From the NCBI GenBank assembly GCA_934273635.1, contig CAKQSV010000002.1, positions 124,001-188,000 on the forward strand: a DNA stretch of 64,000 nucleotides, written 5' to 3'. Origin of the DNA: an uncultured Alphaproteobacteria bacterium (GTDB lineage Bacteria; Pseudomonadota; Alphaproteobacteria; RF32; CAG-239). Positions 8,347 to 16,528 of the stretch are shown in pieces. Each line of letters begins with the position of its first letter. The stretch's first letter is position 1. The translations under genes were made by a program, and so were the position numbers. A model generated the notes under the pieces. The model worked only from the letters and a program-made list of their open reading frames with translations. It was not told the origin of the DNA and searched no databases.

Positions 8347-9396
8347 TTAGAGTTCGCCAGCGGCGTAGCGTTTTGCCATAACAGACATCGGAATCGCCTT
8401 AATTTGGTCGGCGTGACCTGCCGCACCAAAGGCAATGTAGCGAGCTTCGCAAACTTTTTCCATTTCTTCAATAGCGGGTTTGAGATATTTGCGCGGGTCA
8501 AACTCTTTCGGATTCTCGGCAAAAATCTTACGGATAGCACCGGTGATAGCCATACGGCAGTCGGTGTCAACATTAACTTTGCGAACGCCGGATTTGATAC
8601 CGCGGACAATCTCTTCAACCGGAACACCAAAGGTTTGAGGAATAGCGCCGCCGTAAGCATTAATCAAATCTTGCAGCTCTTGCGGAACAGATGAAGAACC
8701 GTGCATAACCATGTGCGTATTCGGCAATTTTTTGTGAATTTTTTCAATCACGTCAATCGCCAAAATCTCGCCATCCGGCTTACGGGTGAATTTGTATGCG
8801 CCGTGAGACGTACCAACAGCCACAGCCAAAGCATCCAAATGAGTCTCAGCCACAAAGCGAGCTGCTTCATCAGGGTCGGTTACCAAACGTTTTTTATCAA
8901 TTACGCCTTCAGCGCCGTGACCGTCTTCTTTGTCGCCTTTACCGGTTTCGAGAGAACCGATAACACCCAACTCGCCTTCAACAGAAGCGCCGACAGCGTG
9001 CGCGCGGGCAACAACTTCTTTGGTGACGTGAACGTTGTATTCAAATGTTGACGGGGTTTTGCCATCAGCCGCCAAAGAACCGTCCATCATAACCGAAGAA
9101 TAACCGTTGACGATGGCCGACTGGCAGATGTCTACCGACGCACCGTGGTCTTGGTGGATACAAATCGGCAATTCAGGATACATTTCAATACCGGCCTGAA
9201 CCATATGGCGAATCATCGGGTCTCCGGCAAATTTGCGGGCACCGGTAGAGGTTTGCAAAATAACCGGCGCGTTTACCTTTTTGGCGGCGTTCAAAACCGC
9301 GATAACCTGCTCCATATCGTTAATGTTAAAAGCCGGAACACCGTAGTTGTTTTCGGCAGCGTGGTCAAGAATTTGACGCATAGTAACTAAAGGCAT
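8347..9396 (-). CDS. fba: Class II fructose-bisphosphate aldolase
   Basis: A 349-residue enzyme that cleaves or forms fructose 1,6-bisphosphate with a metal ion. It shows PAFNINDMEQV near the N-terminus, IHQDHGAS (catalytic Asp and zinc His), SVEGELGVIG (zinc Glu), VGTSHGAYK, and MHGSSSVP (zinc His). It ends in the long C-terminal region typical of the Calvin-cycle subtype used by many Proteobacteria. ATG 9396 is chosen because AAGGAG sits five bases upstream; an in-frame ATG at 9414 precedes that site. It is monocistronic, divergent from accB and closed by a terminator. Confidence 0.96.
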   Translation of the reverse strand: MPLVTMRQILDHAAENNYGVPAFNINDMEQVIAVLNAAKKVNAPVILQTSTGARKFAGDPMIRHMVQAGIEMYPELPICIHQDHGASVDICQSAIVNGYSSVMMDGSLAADGKTPSTFEYNVHVTKEVVARAHAVGASVEGELGVIGSLETGKGDKEDGHGAEGVIDKKRLVTDPDEAARFVAETHLDALAVAVGTSHGAYKFTRKPDGEILAIDVIEKIHKKLPNTHMVMHGSSSVPQELQDLINAYGGAIPQTFGVPVEEIVRGIKSGVRKVNVDTDCRMAITGAIRKIFAENPKEFDPRKYLKPAIEEMEKVCEARYIAFGAAGHADQIKAIPMSVMAKRYAAGEL

Positions 9397-9533
9397 ATTT
9401 TTCTCCTTAATCATTATAGTTTATTCATTTTAGAGAATATAATATGCTGATTTATATTTGCAAGATTTTTGTTTGGTTTCTGCCACCGTGTTTTAATTTC
9501 TTATTAAGGTTGTCCACGCACGTTTTCAACAAC

Positions 9534-9550
9534 CGAATTTTTAAAATTCG
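9534..9550. promoter_or_regulatory. Palindrome in the fba/accB intergenic region
   Basis: CGAATTTT-T-AAAATTCG, a perfect 8-base inverted repeat, in the 308-base gap between divergent fba and accB. It has no T-tail and no adjacent stop, so it looks more like an operator than a terminator. The bound protein is unknown. The rest of the gap is AT-rich promoter-like sequence without an ORF. Confidence 0.4.
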
Positions 9551-9704
9551 CGGCGTAAAAACAAAAATTGATAAAATTGACGATTTTTTGCACATTTTCG
9601 GTCGTTTTTCGCCCGTTTTTTAAATTTATGTTGTCTTTTTGCAAAATAAGGCTAATATCGGGGTTGATGTTTATGTAATTATGACTATCGAAAGTGAGAA
9701 TTTT

Positions 9705-10196
9705 ATGTCAAATCCATTGGATACAAAAGTTATTAGCAAATTGGCTGAAATTTTGGATAAAACCAACCTGACAGAGTTGGAATACGAGGACGAGGGGTGT
9801 CGTATCTGCCTGACTCGTAATTTTGGCGGCGCACAGGTTGCCGCTCCGGTTTATGCTCAACCTGCAGCCGTTGCCGCTCCGGTTTCGGCCGTGGTTGAAA
9901 CTCCTGCCGCAGCGACTGCTCCGGTGGCTTCTGCTCAGGCTGATGAAGATTACAGCAACGCCAAAGGCGCGGTCAAGTCTCCGATGGTCGGCGTGGTTTA
10001 TTTGTCAAGCGAGCCTTCCGCTCCTGACTATGTTAAGGTTGGCGACAGCGTCACCGAGGGCGACACCGTTTGCTTGATTGAGGCCATGAAGACCTTTAAT
10101 CCGGTTAAGGCGCATATGTCAGGCAAAGTGGTTAAGATTTTGGTTGCAAGCGGCGATCCGGTTGAATATGGCGAGCCGTTAATTGTTATTGAATAA
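9705..10196 (+). CDS. accB: Biotin carboxyl carrier protein AccB
   Basis: A 163-residue subunit of acetyl-CoA carboxylase. After an N-terminal domain (SKLAEILDKTNLTELEYEDEG) there is an Ala/Pro/Val-rich linker of about 45 residues. The C-terminal biotinyl domain carries EAMKT, whose Lys is biotinylated. ATG 9705 is preferred (GTGAG six bases upstream) over the in-frame upstream ATGs at 9639 and 9681. accC follows after 18 bases, so the two subunits are co-expressed at the first step of fatty acid synthesis. Confidence 0.96.
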   Translation: MSNPLDTKVISKLAEILDKTNLTELEYEDEGCRICLTRNFGGAQVAAPVYAQPAAVAAPVSAVVETPAAATAPVASAQADEDYSNAKGAVKSPMVGVVYLSSEPSAPDYVKVGDSVTEGDTVCLIEAMKTFNPVKAHMSGKVVKILVASGDPVEYGEPLIVIE

Positions 10197-10214
10197 CTTT
10201 TTTGGGATGATGTG

Positions 10215-11570
10215 ATGTTTGAAAAAGTTTTAATCGCAAACCGAGGAGAGGTTGCCCTGCGTATTCACCGTGCCTGCCGCGAGATGGGTATTCGCACCGT
10301 TGCCGTTCACTCTGAGGCCGACGCCAACGCTATGCACGTTCGGTTGGCTGACGAGGCCGTTTGTATCGGTCCGGCTCGCTCCTCCGAATCTTATTTGAAC
10401 AAGCCGGCGATTATTTCCGCCGCGCTGATTACGGGCGCCGACGCTATTCACCCCGGATTTGGCTTTTTGTCTGAAAACGCCGACTTTGCCGAGATGGTGG
10501 AAAAACACGGCATTACTTTTATTGGGCCGACCGCTGAGCAAATGCGTTTGATGGGCGACAAAATCACCGCGCGCAAAGCCGCTCAAGAGGCCGGTTTGCC
10601 CATTACCCCGGGTTCTCCGGCGTTGGAAAGCGTTGAACACGCCATTGAGTGGGCAAACAAAATCGGGTATCCGGTGATTGTCAAAGCCAAAGACGGCGGC
10701 GGCGGCAAGGGTATGAAGACCGCGTTTAATGACGAAGAAATGGCCGAGGCTTATACCATGGCTAAGGCAGAGGCAAAAGCCTCGTTCCCGTCCGATGTGG
10801 TTTATATGGAAAAATATTTGCAACACCCGCGGCATATTGAAATGCAGATTTTGGCCGATAAATACGGTCATGTGGTGCATTTGGGCGAACGTGACTGCTC
10901 AATTCAACGCAACAACCAAAAGGTGATTGAAGAGTGCCCATCTCCGGCTTTGAACAATCAGCAACGTCGTGAAATTGGTGAGATTGTGCGTAAGGCTATC
11001 GAGAAAATCGGTTACACCAATGCCGGAACGTTGGAGTTTTTGTATGAAGACGGACGTTTCTATTTTATGGAAATGAACACTCGTTTGCAGGTTGAGCACC
11101 CCATTACCGAGGCGGTTACAGGAATTGATATTGTTCGTGAGCAAATCAGAATCGCCAGTGGCGCGACTTTGGGTTATACACAAGACGATATTCAATTTAA
11201 CGGACACGCCATTGAGTGCCGTATCAACGCCGAAGACCCGGAAACATTTGTGCCCTGCCCCGGCAAAATCAACGAGTGGCACGCCCCCGGAGGACTTGGG
11301 GTTCGTGTGGATTCCGAGATTTATTCGGGATATTCGATTCCGCCGTTTTATGACAGTATGATTGCCAAACTCATTGTTCACGGCAAAACCCGCAACGCCG
11401 CATTGATGCGTTTGCGCCGCGCCTTGGAAGAGTTTGTGATCGACGGTGTGAAGACCACGATTCCGTTGCAGCAGGAGATTATCTCTCAGGCCGAGTTTAT
11501 TGACGGACAATACAATATTCACTGGTTGGAAAACTTTATGAAGTCTCGTAAGGCTCACAATCAGGAATAA
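10215..11570 (+). CDS. accC: Biotin carboxylase AccC
   Basis: A 451-residue ATP-grasp enzyme that carboxylates the biotin on AccB. Seen: N-terminal FEKVLIANRGEVALR, the ATP-binding glycine loop KAKDGGGGKGMK, ERDCSIQRNNQKVIEE, and the catalytic region FMEMNTRLQVEHPITE. The length matches the family. ATG 10215 follows directly on a GTG at 10212; the ATG gives the standard N-terminus MFEKVLIANRGE. It shares the operon with accB. Confidence 0.97.
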   Translation: MFEKVLIANRGEVALRIHRACREMGIRTVAVHSEADANAMHVRLADEAVCIGPARSSESYLNKPAIISAALITGADAIHPGFGFLSENADFAEMVEKHGITFIGPTAEQMRLMGDKITARKAAQEAGLPITPGSPALESVEHAIEWANKIGYPVIVKAKDGGGGKGMKTAFNDEEMAEAYTMAKAEAKASFPSDVVYMEKYLQHPRHIEMQILADKYGHVVHLGERDCSIQRNNQKVIEECPSPALNNQQRREIGEIVRKAIEKIGYTNAGTLEFLYEDGRFYFMEMNTRLQVEHPITEAVTGIDIVREQIRIASGATLGYTQDDIQFNGHAIECRINAEDPETFVPCPGKINEWHAPGGLGVRVDSEIYSGYSIPPFYDSMIAKLIVHGKTRNAALMRLRRALEEFVIDGVKTTIPLQQEIISQAEFIDGQYNIHWLENFMKSRKAHNQE

Positions 11571-11578
11571 AACCAAAA

Positions 11579-11612
11579 CAAAAAAGCGGCGCTACGCAAC
11601 GCCGCTTTTTTT
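11579..11612. terminator. Bidirectional terminator between accC and the flavin reductase
   Basis: AAAAAAGCGGCG-CTACGCAA-CGCCGCTTTTTTT: a GC-rich stem with A-run and T-run on either side. It can serve the two convergent genes. Confidence 0.92.
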
Positions 11613-11623
11613 GTGCCTGAGGG

Positions 11624-12532
11624 CTAGTTTTTGTTCTCTTTGCGAGGACGGAACGAACCGCGCTCTTTGGGGCGATATTCGGTTTTGACCTTCTTGGTCT
11701 TGTCATAACGTTTGTTCGGGCGTGAAAGGGTTTGCGCCACAACGTCGCCCTCGCCTTCACGGCGCGGACGGCGGTTGTCGGAACGAAAACCGCGTTGACG
11801 TGGTTCGCCGCATTTTTCGGCTCGCGAATCTTTACGGACTCCAAACGGCGTACGGCGAAAAGCTCGCGGCTTTTTCTCTGCAGACTGTTCAGCTTTCGGT
11901 TCGGTTTGAGGTTTCGGACGAGATTTGGTCTCCACAACCTCAATTTGCGCCATTTTCTGTTTTTGTTTGAGCATTTCTTTATTGACCGAAAAACCAAAAC
12001 TGCCCAGATTGCGGCCGAGGGTATAGTATTTGCCGTGCGCAAACGCTAAGACGCCGGCTTTTTCTAAATCAAGTGCGCCTTTGTCGTTAATATAAGCGTC
12101 ATCAACATTAACGGCGACAACTTCTGCCAAAAACATATCGTGCGTGCCATAAGAGGTGACGGATTTGACTTTGCACTCAATCGAAACCGGACATTCGGCA
12201 ATTTGCGGCGCTGAAATTTGAGAAGAAGCCAACGGCGTTAAGCCGGTTTCTTTGAATTTGTCGATATTGCGACCGGATTTAACACCGCAGAAGTCAACCG
12301 CGCCGACCATTTTCCACGTTGGAAGATTAATCACAAACTCGCCGCTGTCCTGAATAATGCTGTGCGAAAAACGCGACGGACGAATCGAAACATAAGTCAA
12401 CACAGGATCACTGCAAATTATGCCCGTCCATGCCACAGTCATAACATTTGGTTGCGAAATTGTGCCGCAAGATACCAAAACCGGCGGCAAAGGCGACAGC
12501 ATTGTGCCCGGTTTCCACGTAATTTTTGTCAT
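11624..12532 (-). CDS. Flavin reductase-like protein with long Arg/Lys-rich tail
   Basis: A 302-residue protein. Residues 1 to about 190 match the flavin reductase-like (FMN-binding split barrel) family: PGTMLSPLPPVLVSCG, NVMTVAWTGIICSDPVLTYVSIRPSRFSH and FVINLPTWKMVGAVDFCGVKSGRNIDKF. The last roughly 110 residues are low-complexity and very basic (KPRAFRRTPFGVRKDSR, RQRGFRSDNRRPRREGEG), which is not part of the enzyme family. The tail resembles disordered RNA-binding tails of helicases and ribosome factors. It is monocistronic, ends at the shared terminator, and has a promoter region facing the next gene. Confidence 0.83.
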   Translation of the reverse strand: MTKITWKPGTMLSPLPPVLVSCGTISQPNVMTVAWTGIICSDPVLTYVSIRPSRFSHSIIQDSGEFVINLPTWKMVGAVDFCGVKSGRNIDKFKETGLTPLASSQISAPQIAECPVSIECKVKSVTSYGTHDMFLAEVVAVNVDDAYINDKGALDLEKAGVLAFAHGKYYTLGRNLGSFGFSVNKEMLKQKQKMAQIEVVETKSRPKPQTEPKAEQSAEKKPRAFRRTPFGVRKDSRAEKCGEPRQRGFRSDNRRPRREGEGDVVAQTLSRPNKRYDKTKKVKTEYRPKERGSFRPRKENKN

Positions 12533-12626
12533 TTTGTATTGCCTTTTCTCTAAAATAGGATAAAATTCGGTTATTGAGTTTTATAACACATAATAATAAA
12601 CAAGAGTTTAATTTAGGCAGGTGAAA

Positions 12627-13271
12627 ATGAATATTTATCAACTTATGCCGGCAGTATCGGAGCTTATTCCTTATGACTACGCCAAAATTCGTTGCGCCGA
12701 ATATGACCGGTTGATTGCTTATTATTTGAGCACCATGCCACGACAGAGGCAACCGATGTTTGCCCAAATCGGAGGAATCCCTGGGGCGGGGAAATCGACT
12801 TTTTGTCAAAGATTTTATCCGCAAAAGGTTTTGAGCTTTGACGCCATTATGGAGAGTATTCCCGCTTATCAGCAAGATTTGTATTTGCTAGGCAATGCCG
12901 CCGCGTTCAAAAAATGGGAGTTACCGGCGCGGATTATCGGCTATGAAATCTTATCAAGAGCGGTTTCGGAGCGGCGTAACATTATTATGGAACATAGCGG
13001 CGTTAATCCGGCTCATGTGCAATTATTTGAGCATTTGAAAAAGCTCGGCTACACCACGCAGATGTATTTTATTTTATGCGCGTTGCCCGTGGCCGTCGAG
13101 CGCACGCAGGAGCGTGAGAAAATCACGCATCGTCACACGCCTCAAGCGATGATTGAACAGCGGTTCGGGCTGGTGAACGACTATTTGCCGCAATATCAAA
13201 AAATTGCCGACAGCACTTTTTTGTATGACACTTCGTACGGCAAATTTGTTTTGCAACAATCGGTTCTTTAA
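12627..13271 (+). CDS. Zeta-toxin-like P-loop kinase
   Basis: A 214-residue protein with a Walker A motif GGIPGAGKST at residues 49-58, an aspartate a little downstream (LSFDAIMESIP), and a later basic region (ERTQEREKITHRHTP). This is the layout of zeta toxin / AAA_33 nucleoside or sugar kinases. No epsilon-type antitoxin gene is adjacent, so it may be a housekeeping or orphan kinase and not a toxin. ATG 12627 is used; GTG at 12621 is an alternative start. It sits alone between divergent and co-directional neighbours. Confidence 0.72.
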   Translation: MNIYQLMPAVSELIPYDYAKIRCAEYDRLIAYYLSTMPRQRQPMFAQIGGIPGAGKSTFCQRFYPQKVLSFDAIMESIPAYQQDLYLLGNAAAFKKWELPARIIGYEILSRAVSERRNIIMEHSGVNPAHVQLFEHLKKLGYTTQMYFILCALPVAVERTQEREKITHRHTPQAMIEQRFGLVNDYLPQYQKIADSTFLYDTSYGKFVLQQSVL

Positions 13272-13291
13272 AGAATAAAAAAAGAAAGCGC

Positions 13292-13319
13292 TTGCATTTT
13301 ATTTTTTCGCGGCTAAAAT
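13292..13319 (+). promoter_or_regulatory. Promoter of the Y-family polymerase gene
   Basis: TTGCAT (13292-13297), 16-base spacer, TAAAAT (13314-13319). The LexA box starts three bases downstream. Confidence 0.65.
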
Positions 13320-13321
13320 AA

Positions 13322-13336
13322 GAACAAATTTAGAAC
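13322..13336 (+). promoter_or_regulatory. LexA (SOS) box, GAAC-N7-GAAC
   Basis: GAAC-AAATTTA-GAAC is a direct repeat with seven-base spacing. This is the alphaproteobacterial LexA site (its complement reads GTTC-N7-GTTC). It lies just after the -10 hexamer and 18 bases before the polymerase start codon, a good place to block transcription. Confidence 0.82.
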
Positions 13337-13354
13337 ATTTTAGGTTTTGTTAAT

Positions 13355-14518
13355 ATGCACCGCGCAATCTGTTTGGCTGACTGTGACTCTTTTTTCGCCT
13401 CGTGTGAGCAAGCCGATAATCCGGCTTTGCGCCATAAAGCGGTATGCGTGATGACCGGTAACGGAATCGGAGGTATCATCGTCTCTCGCTCCAAAGAGGC
13501 AAAAGCCGCCGGCGTGAAAATGGGCGAGCCTTATTTTAAGGTCAAAGACTTGTATGACAACGTGACGTATCTGCCGGTGCGGCATGAGAGATATCATCAG
13601 ATTTCACAACAGATTATGACGATTTTCAAGTCGTTTTCGCCAGATGTGGAGGCGGTTTCGGTCGACGAGGCTTATATTGACCTCACCAGTTTGGACAAGC
13701 TCTATAAATCGTCTTATACCGACATTATCCGCAACATCAGGCAAACGGTGTGGCAAAAGGTGCATATTCCGGTTTCTATCGGGTTGAGCACCTCTAAAAC
13801 ATTGGCCAAGCTCGCCAGTGACCTGGCAAAAAAGCAAGGCGGGATTTTTGTGATTCCGCCGCATAAGAGTTTGGAGTTGGTCGGCAAGACCGACATTTGC
13901 GAGGTTTGCGGCATTGGGCGTCAAAATTATCGCCACTTGCAAATGGCGGGAATTTTCACCATCGCGGAATTTGTTGCGATGAGCGACACGCAAACGCGCA
14001 AAGCGTTCGGCGTGAACGGCGTGGCACTTAAGCACGAGTTGTTGGGCGAGACGGTGTCGCCGGTGAACAGCAAGCCAAAACCACCGAAGTCGATTCAAGA
14101 CACCTCGGTTTTGAGCGCGTTTTGTCAGGACAAAGACCTTTTGCGCGCCGCCCTCAACTATCATATTCATCAGGCTTGCCGCCGGCTCAGACTATGGAAC
14201 GGCTTTTGCGCCACGGCGGCGGTTATGCTGCGCACCAAAGATTTTAGAGTGGAAAGCGCTAAGATGAAACTGCCTATCGCCACAAACTCAGAGCAGGATA
14301 TTGCCAAGGCGGCGGCGCAGCTGTTGGAGCAACTGTTCCGCCCGCGGGAGGTTTATCGCAGTACCGGCATTGAGTTGTGCGATTTGAGCTATCAAGACAG
14401 TTTTCAACCTTCGCTATTTGATGAAACGCCGCAATTTAAGGACGATAAACTCAGCCAAGCACTTGACGCGTTGGAAGAAAAGTTTGGCAAAGATATTGTC
14501 AAAACCGGATGGCTGTAA
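13355..14518 (+). CDS. Y-family DNA polymerase (UmuC/DinB-type)
   Basis: A 387-residue translesion polymerase. Seen: AICLADCDSFFASCEQ (first catalytic Asp), VEAVSVDEAYIDL (catalytic Asp-Glu), PVSIGLSTSKTLAKLASDLAKK, a helix-hairpin-helix (DICEVCGIGRQNYRHLQMAG), a little-finger domain, and near the C-terminus QPSLFD, a match to the beta-clamp binding motif. The ADCDSFFASCE start is closer to UmuC/ImpB than to DinB, but the protein is shorter than E. coli UmuC (about 420). It has its own promoter and LexA box and should be induced by DNA damage. No umuD-like gene is adjacent. Confidence 0.92.
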   Translation: MHRAICLADCDSFFASCEQADNPALRHKAVCVMTGNGIGGIIVSRSKEAKAAGVKMGEPYFKVKDLYDNVTYLPVRHERYHQISQQIMTIFKSFSPDVEAVSVDEAYIDLTSLDKLYKSSYTDIIRNIRQTVWQKVHIPVSIGLSTSKTLAKLASDLAKKQGGIFVIPPHKSLELVGKTDICEVCGIGRQNYRHLQMAGIFTIAEFVAMSDTQTRKAFGVNGVALKHELLGETVSPVNSKPKPPKSIQDTSVLSAFCQDKDLLRAALNYHIHQACRRLRLWNGFCATAAVMLRTKDFRVESAKMKLPIATNSEQDIAKAAAQLLEQLFRPREVYRSTGIELCDLSYQDSFQPSLFDETPQFKDDKLSQALDALEEKFGKDIVKTGWL

Positions 14519-14524
14519 CTTTTT

Positions 14525-15148
14525 TTAGCGGATAAAATTGGTTTTTTGTTTAGCCGACAGCTGTGGATGCGGCTGATTGTTTTTATCTGACAACGCCAAA
14601 CTTTTGAGCAGCCATGCCATATTTTGTCCCAAAACAGCCATAGTTTGCAATCCCTCAACATCGCGAGAAACCTCTTCTGGCGTGCGACCGTGCACCATAT
14701 TCCAATACTGCGACGAAACAACCGGCATATTGTTGACAGTAAAATATTTGTTCAAAACATCTAAAGCCGCCGTTGTTCCGGCTCGGCGAGCCGTTACCAC
14801 CGCCGCCGCAGGTTTATAAGACAAATATTTGCCGCCGGCGTAAAATAAACGGTTTAATATCGAAATCAGACGTCCGCTCGGGTGGGCGTAATAAACCGGC
14901 GAGCCAAAAACAAAGCCATGCGCTAATTTGGATTTTTCCAACAACTCGTTGGCAATGTCATCGTCAAAAATACAACGCCCCAATTTGGCGCAAGCGCCAC
15001 AGCCGACACAGTCGCGCACCGCCTTATCCCCCAACCAGACAATCTCAACATCTATGTTTTCCGCGCGCAGGACATTAGCAACGCCGGTGAGCGCCGTATA
15101 TGTACACCCATGCTCGTGCGGGCTGCCGTTTATCATCAGAACTTTCAT
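14525..15148 (-). CDS. Iron-sulfur flavoprotein / NADPH-dependent FMN reductase-like
   Basis: A 207-residue flavodoxin-fold protein. The FMN phosphate loop is MINGSPHEHGCT at the N-terminus. A compact cysteine cluster CVGCGACAKLGRC at about residues 47-59 looks like the Fe-S site of iron-sulfur flavoproteins. The motifs GSPVYYAHPSG and AAAVVTARRAGTTAALD match the NAD(P)H-dependent oxidoreductase family common in anaerobes. The electron acceptor is unknown. A good SD (AGGAGATAAC) lies upstream of ATG 15148. It converges with the polymerase gene six bases away. Confidence 0.88.
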   Translation of the reverse strand: MKVLMINGSPHEHGCTYTALTGVANVLRAENIDVEIVWLGDKAVRDCVGCGACAKLGRCIFDDDIANELLEKSKLAHGFVFGSPVYYAHPSGRLISILNRLFYAGGKYLSYKPAAAVVTARRAGTTAALDVLNKYFTVNNMPVVSSQYWNMVHGRTPEEVSRDVEGLQTMAVLGQNMAWLLKSLALSDKNNQPHPQLSAKQKTNFIR

Positions 15149-15213
15149 TTGTTATCTCCTTATCTGGATAACAAAGTAATAAAACTTTGGTAGTTTTCAA
15201 CCGCGCATAAAAA

Positions 15214-15250
15214 AAACACCTTATGCGACAAACGTCAACACAAGGTGTTT
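15214..15250 (-). terminator. Terminator after the 15.3 kb membrane protein gene
   Basis: AAACACCTT / AAGGTGTTT stem with a long loop; read on the minus strand it is followed by a T run. Confidence 0.75.
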
Positions 15251-15260
15251 TAATTGAGCA

Positions 15261-15929
15261 TTACGGCTTGCCAACAATAATGTCGTCATAAATATTAACC
15301 GTGTCTCCGACTTCGTAAAAACTAGAAATCAACAACTCGTCTGCCGGCTGCGACGGATTTTGCGCCACAACACGCACTAAACGAAGTTTGACCCGCGTTG
15401 TGTCTGATGACAACGGACGAGCATATAAATAAAGCTCTTTGGTCGCAAGCATCTTTCCGGTCGGACTGCCGTCATCATAACTATCTTCCGTTTCGCCAAT
15501 CTTAGTTTGCAACTCCGTCACCACACAAGGCACCGAGTTCAACCACTGATAGTTGTCTTGCCAATAATAAACGGCACGAATTCCGGCAGAGAACAGAAAT
15601 AAAAACAAATACAGCAAGGCTATTTTGCCTCGCGCCGAGTGTTCCCAGAACATATCGGATTGAAACTCTTGCCACTGTTCCTTAAAGCCACAGAATTGCA
15701 CCAATAATCCCAATACGGCCAGAGCAGACCAAATCGGCATCCCGTTGTCAAAACTGCCTTTTACAATCCAATGCGTGGCAATAAAACCACATACCCAAAA
15801 GAAAAGGCAATACAGTCCGCTGTGCTTTTTGTTGTGCCAAAATGCCAACTGAAAGAAAAAGAACACAATCGAGCAGACAACCGTTATCGTTCCGACAACG
15901 ATTATCAAAAGATCAAAAAATATGTCCAT
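15261..15929 (-). CDS. Unknown membrane protein
   Basis: I do not recognise this 222-residue protein. It has about four hydrophobic helices in the first 135 residues (MDIFFDLLIIVVGTITVVCS; a second near LYCLFFWVCGFIATHWI; a third near IWSALAVLGLLVQFCGF; a fourth near ALLYLFLFLFSAGIRAVYYW). A soluble C-terminal domain of about 85 residues contains VPCVVTELQTKIGETEDSYD and resembles DUF3592-type domains. ATG 15929 is chosen; the longer frame to 16064 would run close to the tRNA-Ala terminator and has no SD. It lies downstream of tRNA-Ala on the same strand. Confidence 0.65.
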   Translation of the reverse strand: MDIFFDLLIIVVGTITVVCSIVFFFFQLAFWHNKKHSGLYCLFFWVCGFIATHWIVKGSFDNGMPIWSALAVLGLLVQFCGFKEQWQEFQSDMFWEHSARGKIALLYLFLFLFSAGIRAVYYWQDNYQWLNSVPCVVTELQTKIGETEDSYDDGSPTGKMLATKELYLYARPLSSDTTRVKLRLVRVVAQNPSQPADELLISSFYEVGDTVNIYDDIIVGKP

Positions 15930-16038
15930 AGAATTAAAAAAATTAATAATACAAAAAATTATATAAAAACAGACATATTTGTATAAGTTTTGCGTGATGT
16001 TGTCAAGGCGGTTGCCACAAAAAATATAAAGAAAAAAA

Positions 16039-16069
16039 CAAAAAAAAGCCGACGCACATGACATCGGCT
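16039..16069 (-). terminator. Terminator of tRNA-Ala
   Basis: Minus strand: AGCCGATG / CGTCGGCT stem with a seven-base loop followed by a run of T, ten bases after the tRNA. Confidence 0.8.
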
Positions 16070-16079
16070 CAGAAAAAAT

Positions 16080-16155
16080 TGGTGGAGCTGAAGGGGATCG
16101 AACCCTCGACCTAATGATTGCGAACCATTCGCTCTCCCAACTGAGCTACAGCCCC
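16080..16155 (-). tRNA. tRNA-Ala (anticodon CGC)
   Basis: 76 bases including an encoded CCA. Acceptor GGGGCTG / CAGCTCC includes the G3-U70 pair that identifies alanine tRNAs. The anticodon loop TTCGCAA gives CGC, which decodes GCG. The T arm is CGAGG-GTTCGAT-CCC(C)T. Confidence 0.94.
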
Positions 16156-16225
16156 TCAACGCCTCTTACTCTAATAAATTTAAATTTTAAAATCAAGAGG
16201 CAATTATGTCCTGTTACCTAAAAAT

Positions 16226-16261
16226 AAAAGGCCTCAAGGTGGTGGCACCTGAAAGCCTTTT
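16226..16261 (-). terminator. Terminator of tRNA-Val
   Basis: Minus strand: AAAAGGC...AGGTG-CCAC-CACCT...GCCTTTT, an interrupted stem, then ATTTTT. Confidence 0.65.
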
Positions 16262-16267
16262 CTGAAT

Positions 16268-16344
16268 TGGTGGGAGTGGCAAGACTCGAACTTGCGACCT
16301 CTACGATGTCAACGTAACGCTCTAACCACCTGAGCTACACACCC
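16268..16344 (-). tRNA. tRNA-Val (anticodon GAC)
   Basis: 77 bases including an encoded CCA. Acceptor GGGTGTG / CACTCCC has one mismatch at pair 4-69. D arm AGCTCAGGTGGTTAGAGC, anticodon stem TTACG / CGTAG, loop TTGACAT with anticodon GAC, T arm GCAAG-TTCGAGT-CTTGC. Confidence 0.93.
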
Positions 16345-16452
16345 ATCATCATTGTTCGTTTGGTAAGTTAACCGATTATATTTTAAATGGCAAGAGGTTT
16401 TTGATTATTTGTTAATTTTTATTTTTTTGCCAAAATTTTTCCAAAAAAACCC

Positions 16453-16481
16453 TTGCATACTCATTTCTTTTGTGGTAGGTT
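16453..16481 (+). promoter_or_regulatory. Promoter of the 16.5 kb gene
   Basis: TTGCAT (16453-16458), 17-base spacer, TAGGTT (16476-16481), about 48 bases before the start codon. The gap 16.16-16.53 kb otherwise holds tRNA-Val and its terminator. Confidence 0.6.
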
Positions 16482-16528
16482 CTCCTTATTCACATATTTT
16501 TTATTAATTATTTTAAATTTTTTTTCAT

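Noticed and set aside
10230..10880. A 216-residue minus-strand frame under accC
   Set aside because: Shadow of the highly conserved AccC coding sequence; no SD and no domain.
15930..16064. An N-terminal extension of the membrane protein at 15.3 kb to 16064
   Set aside because: The added 45 residues run up to the tRNA-Ala terminator, are low-complexity, and lack an SD. The start at 15929 gives a normal first helix.
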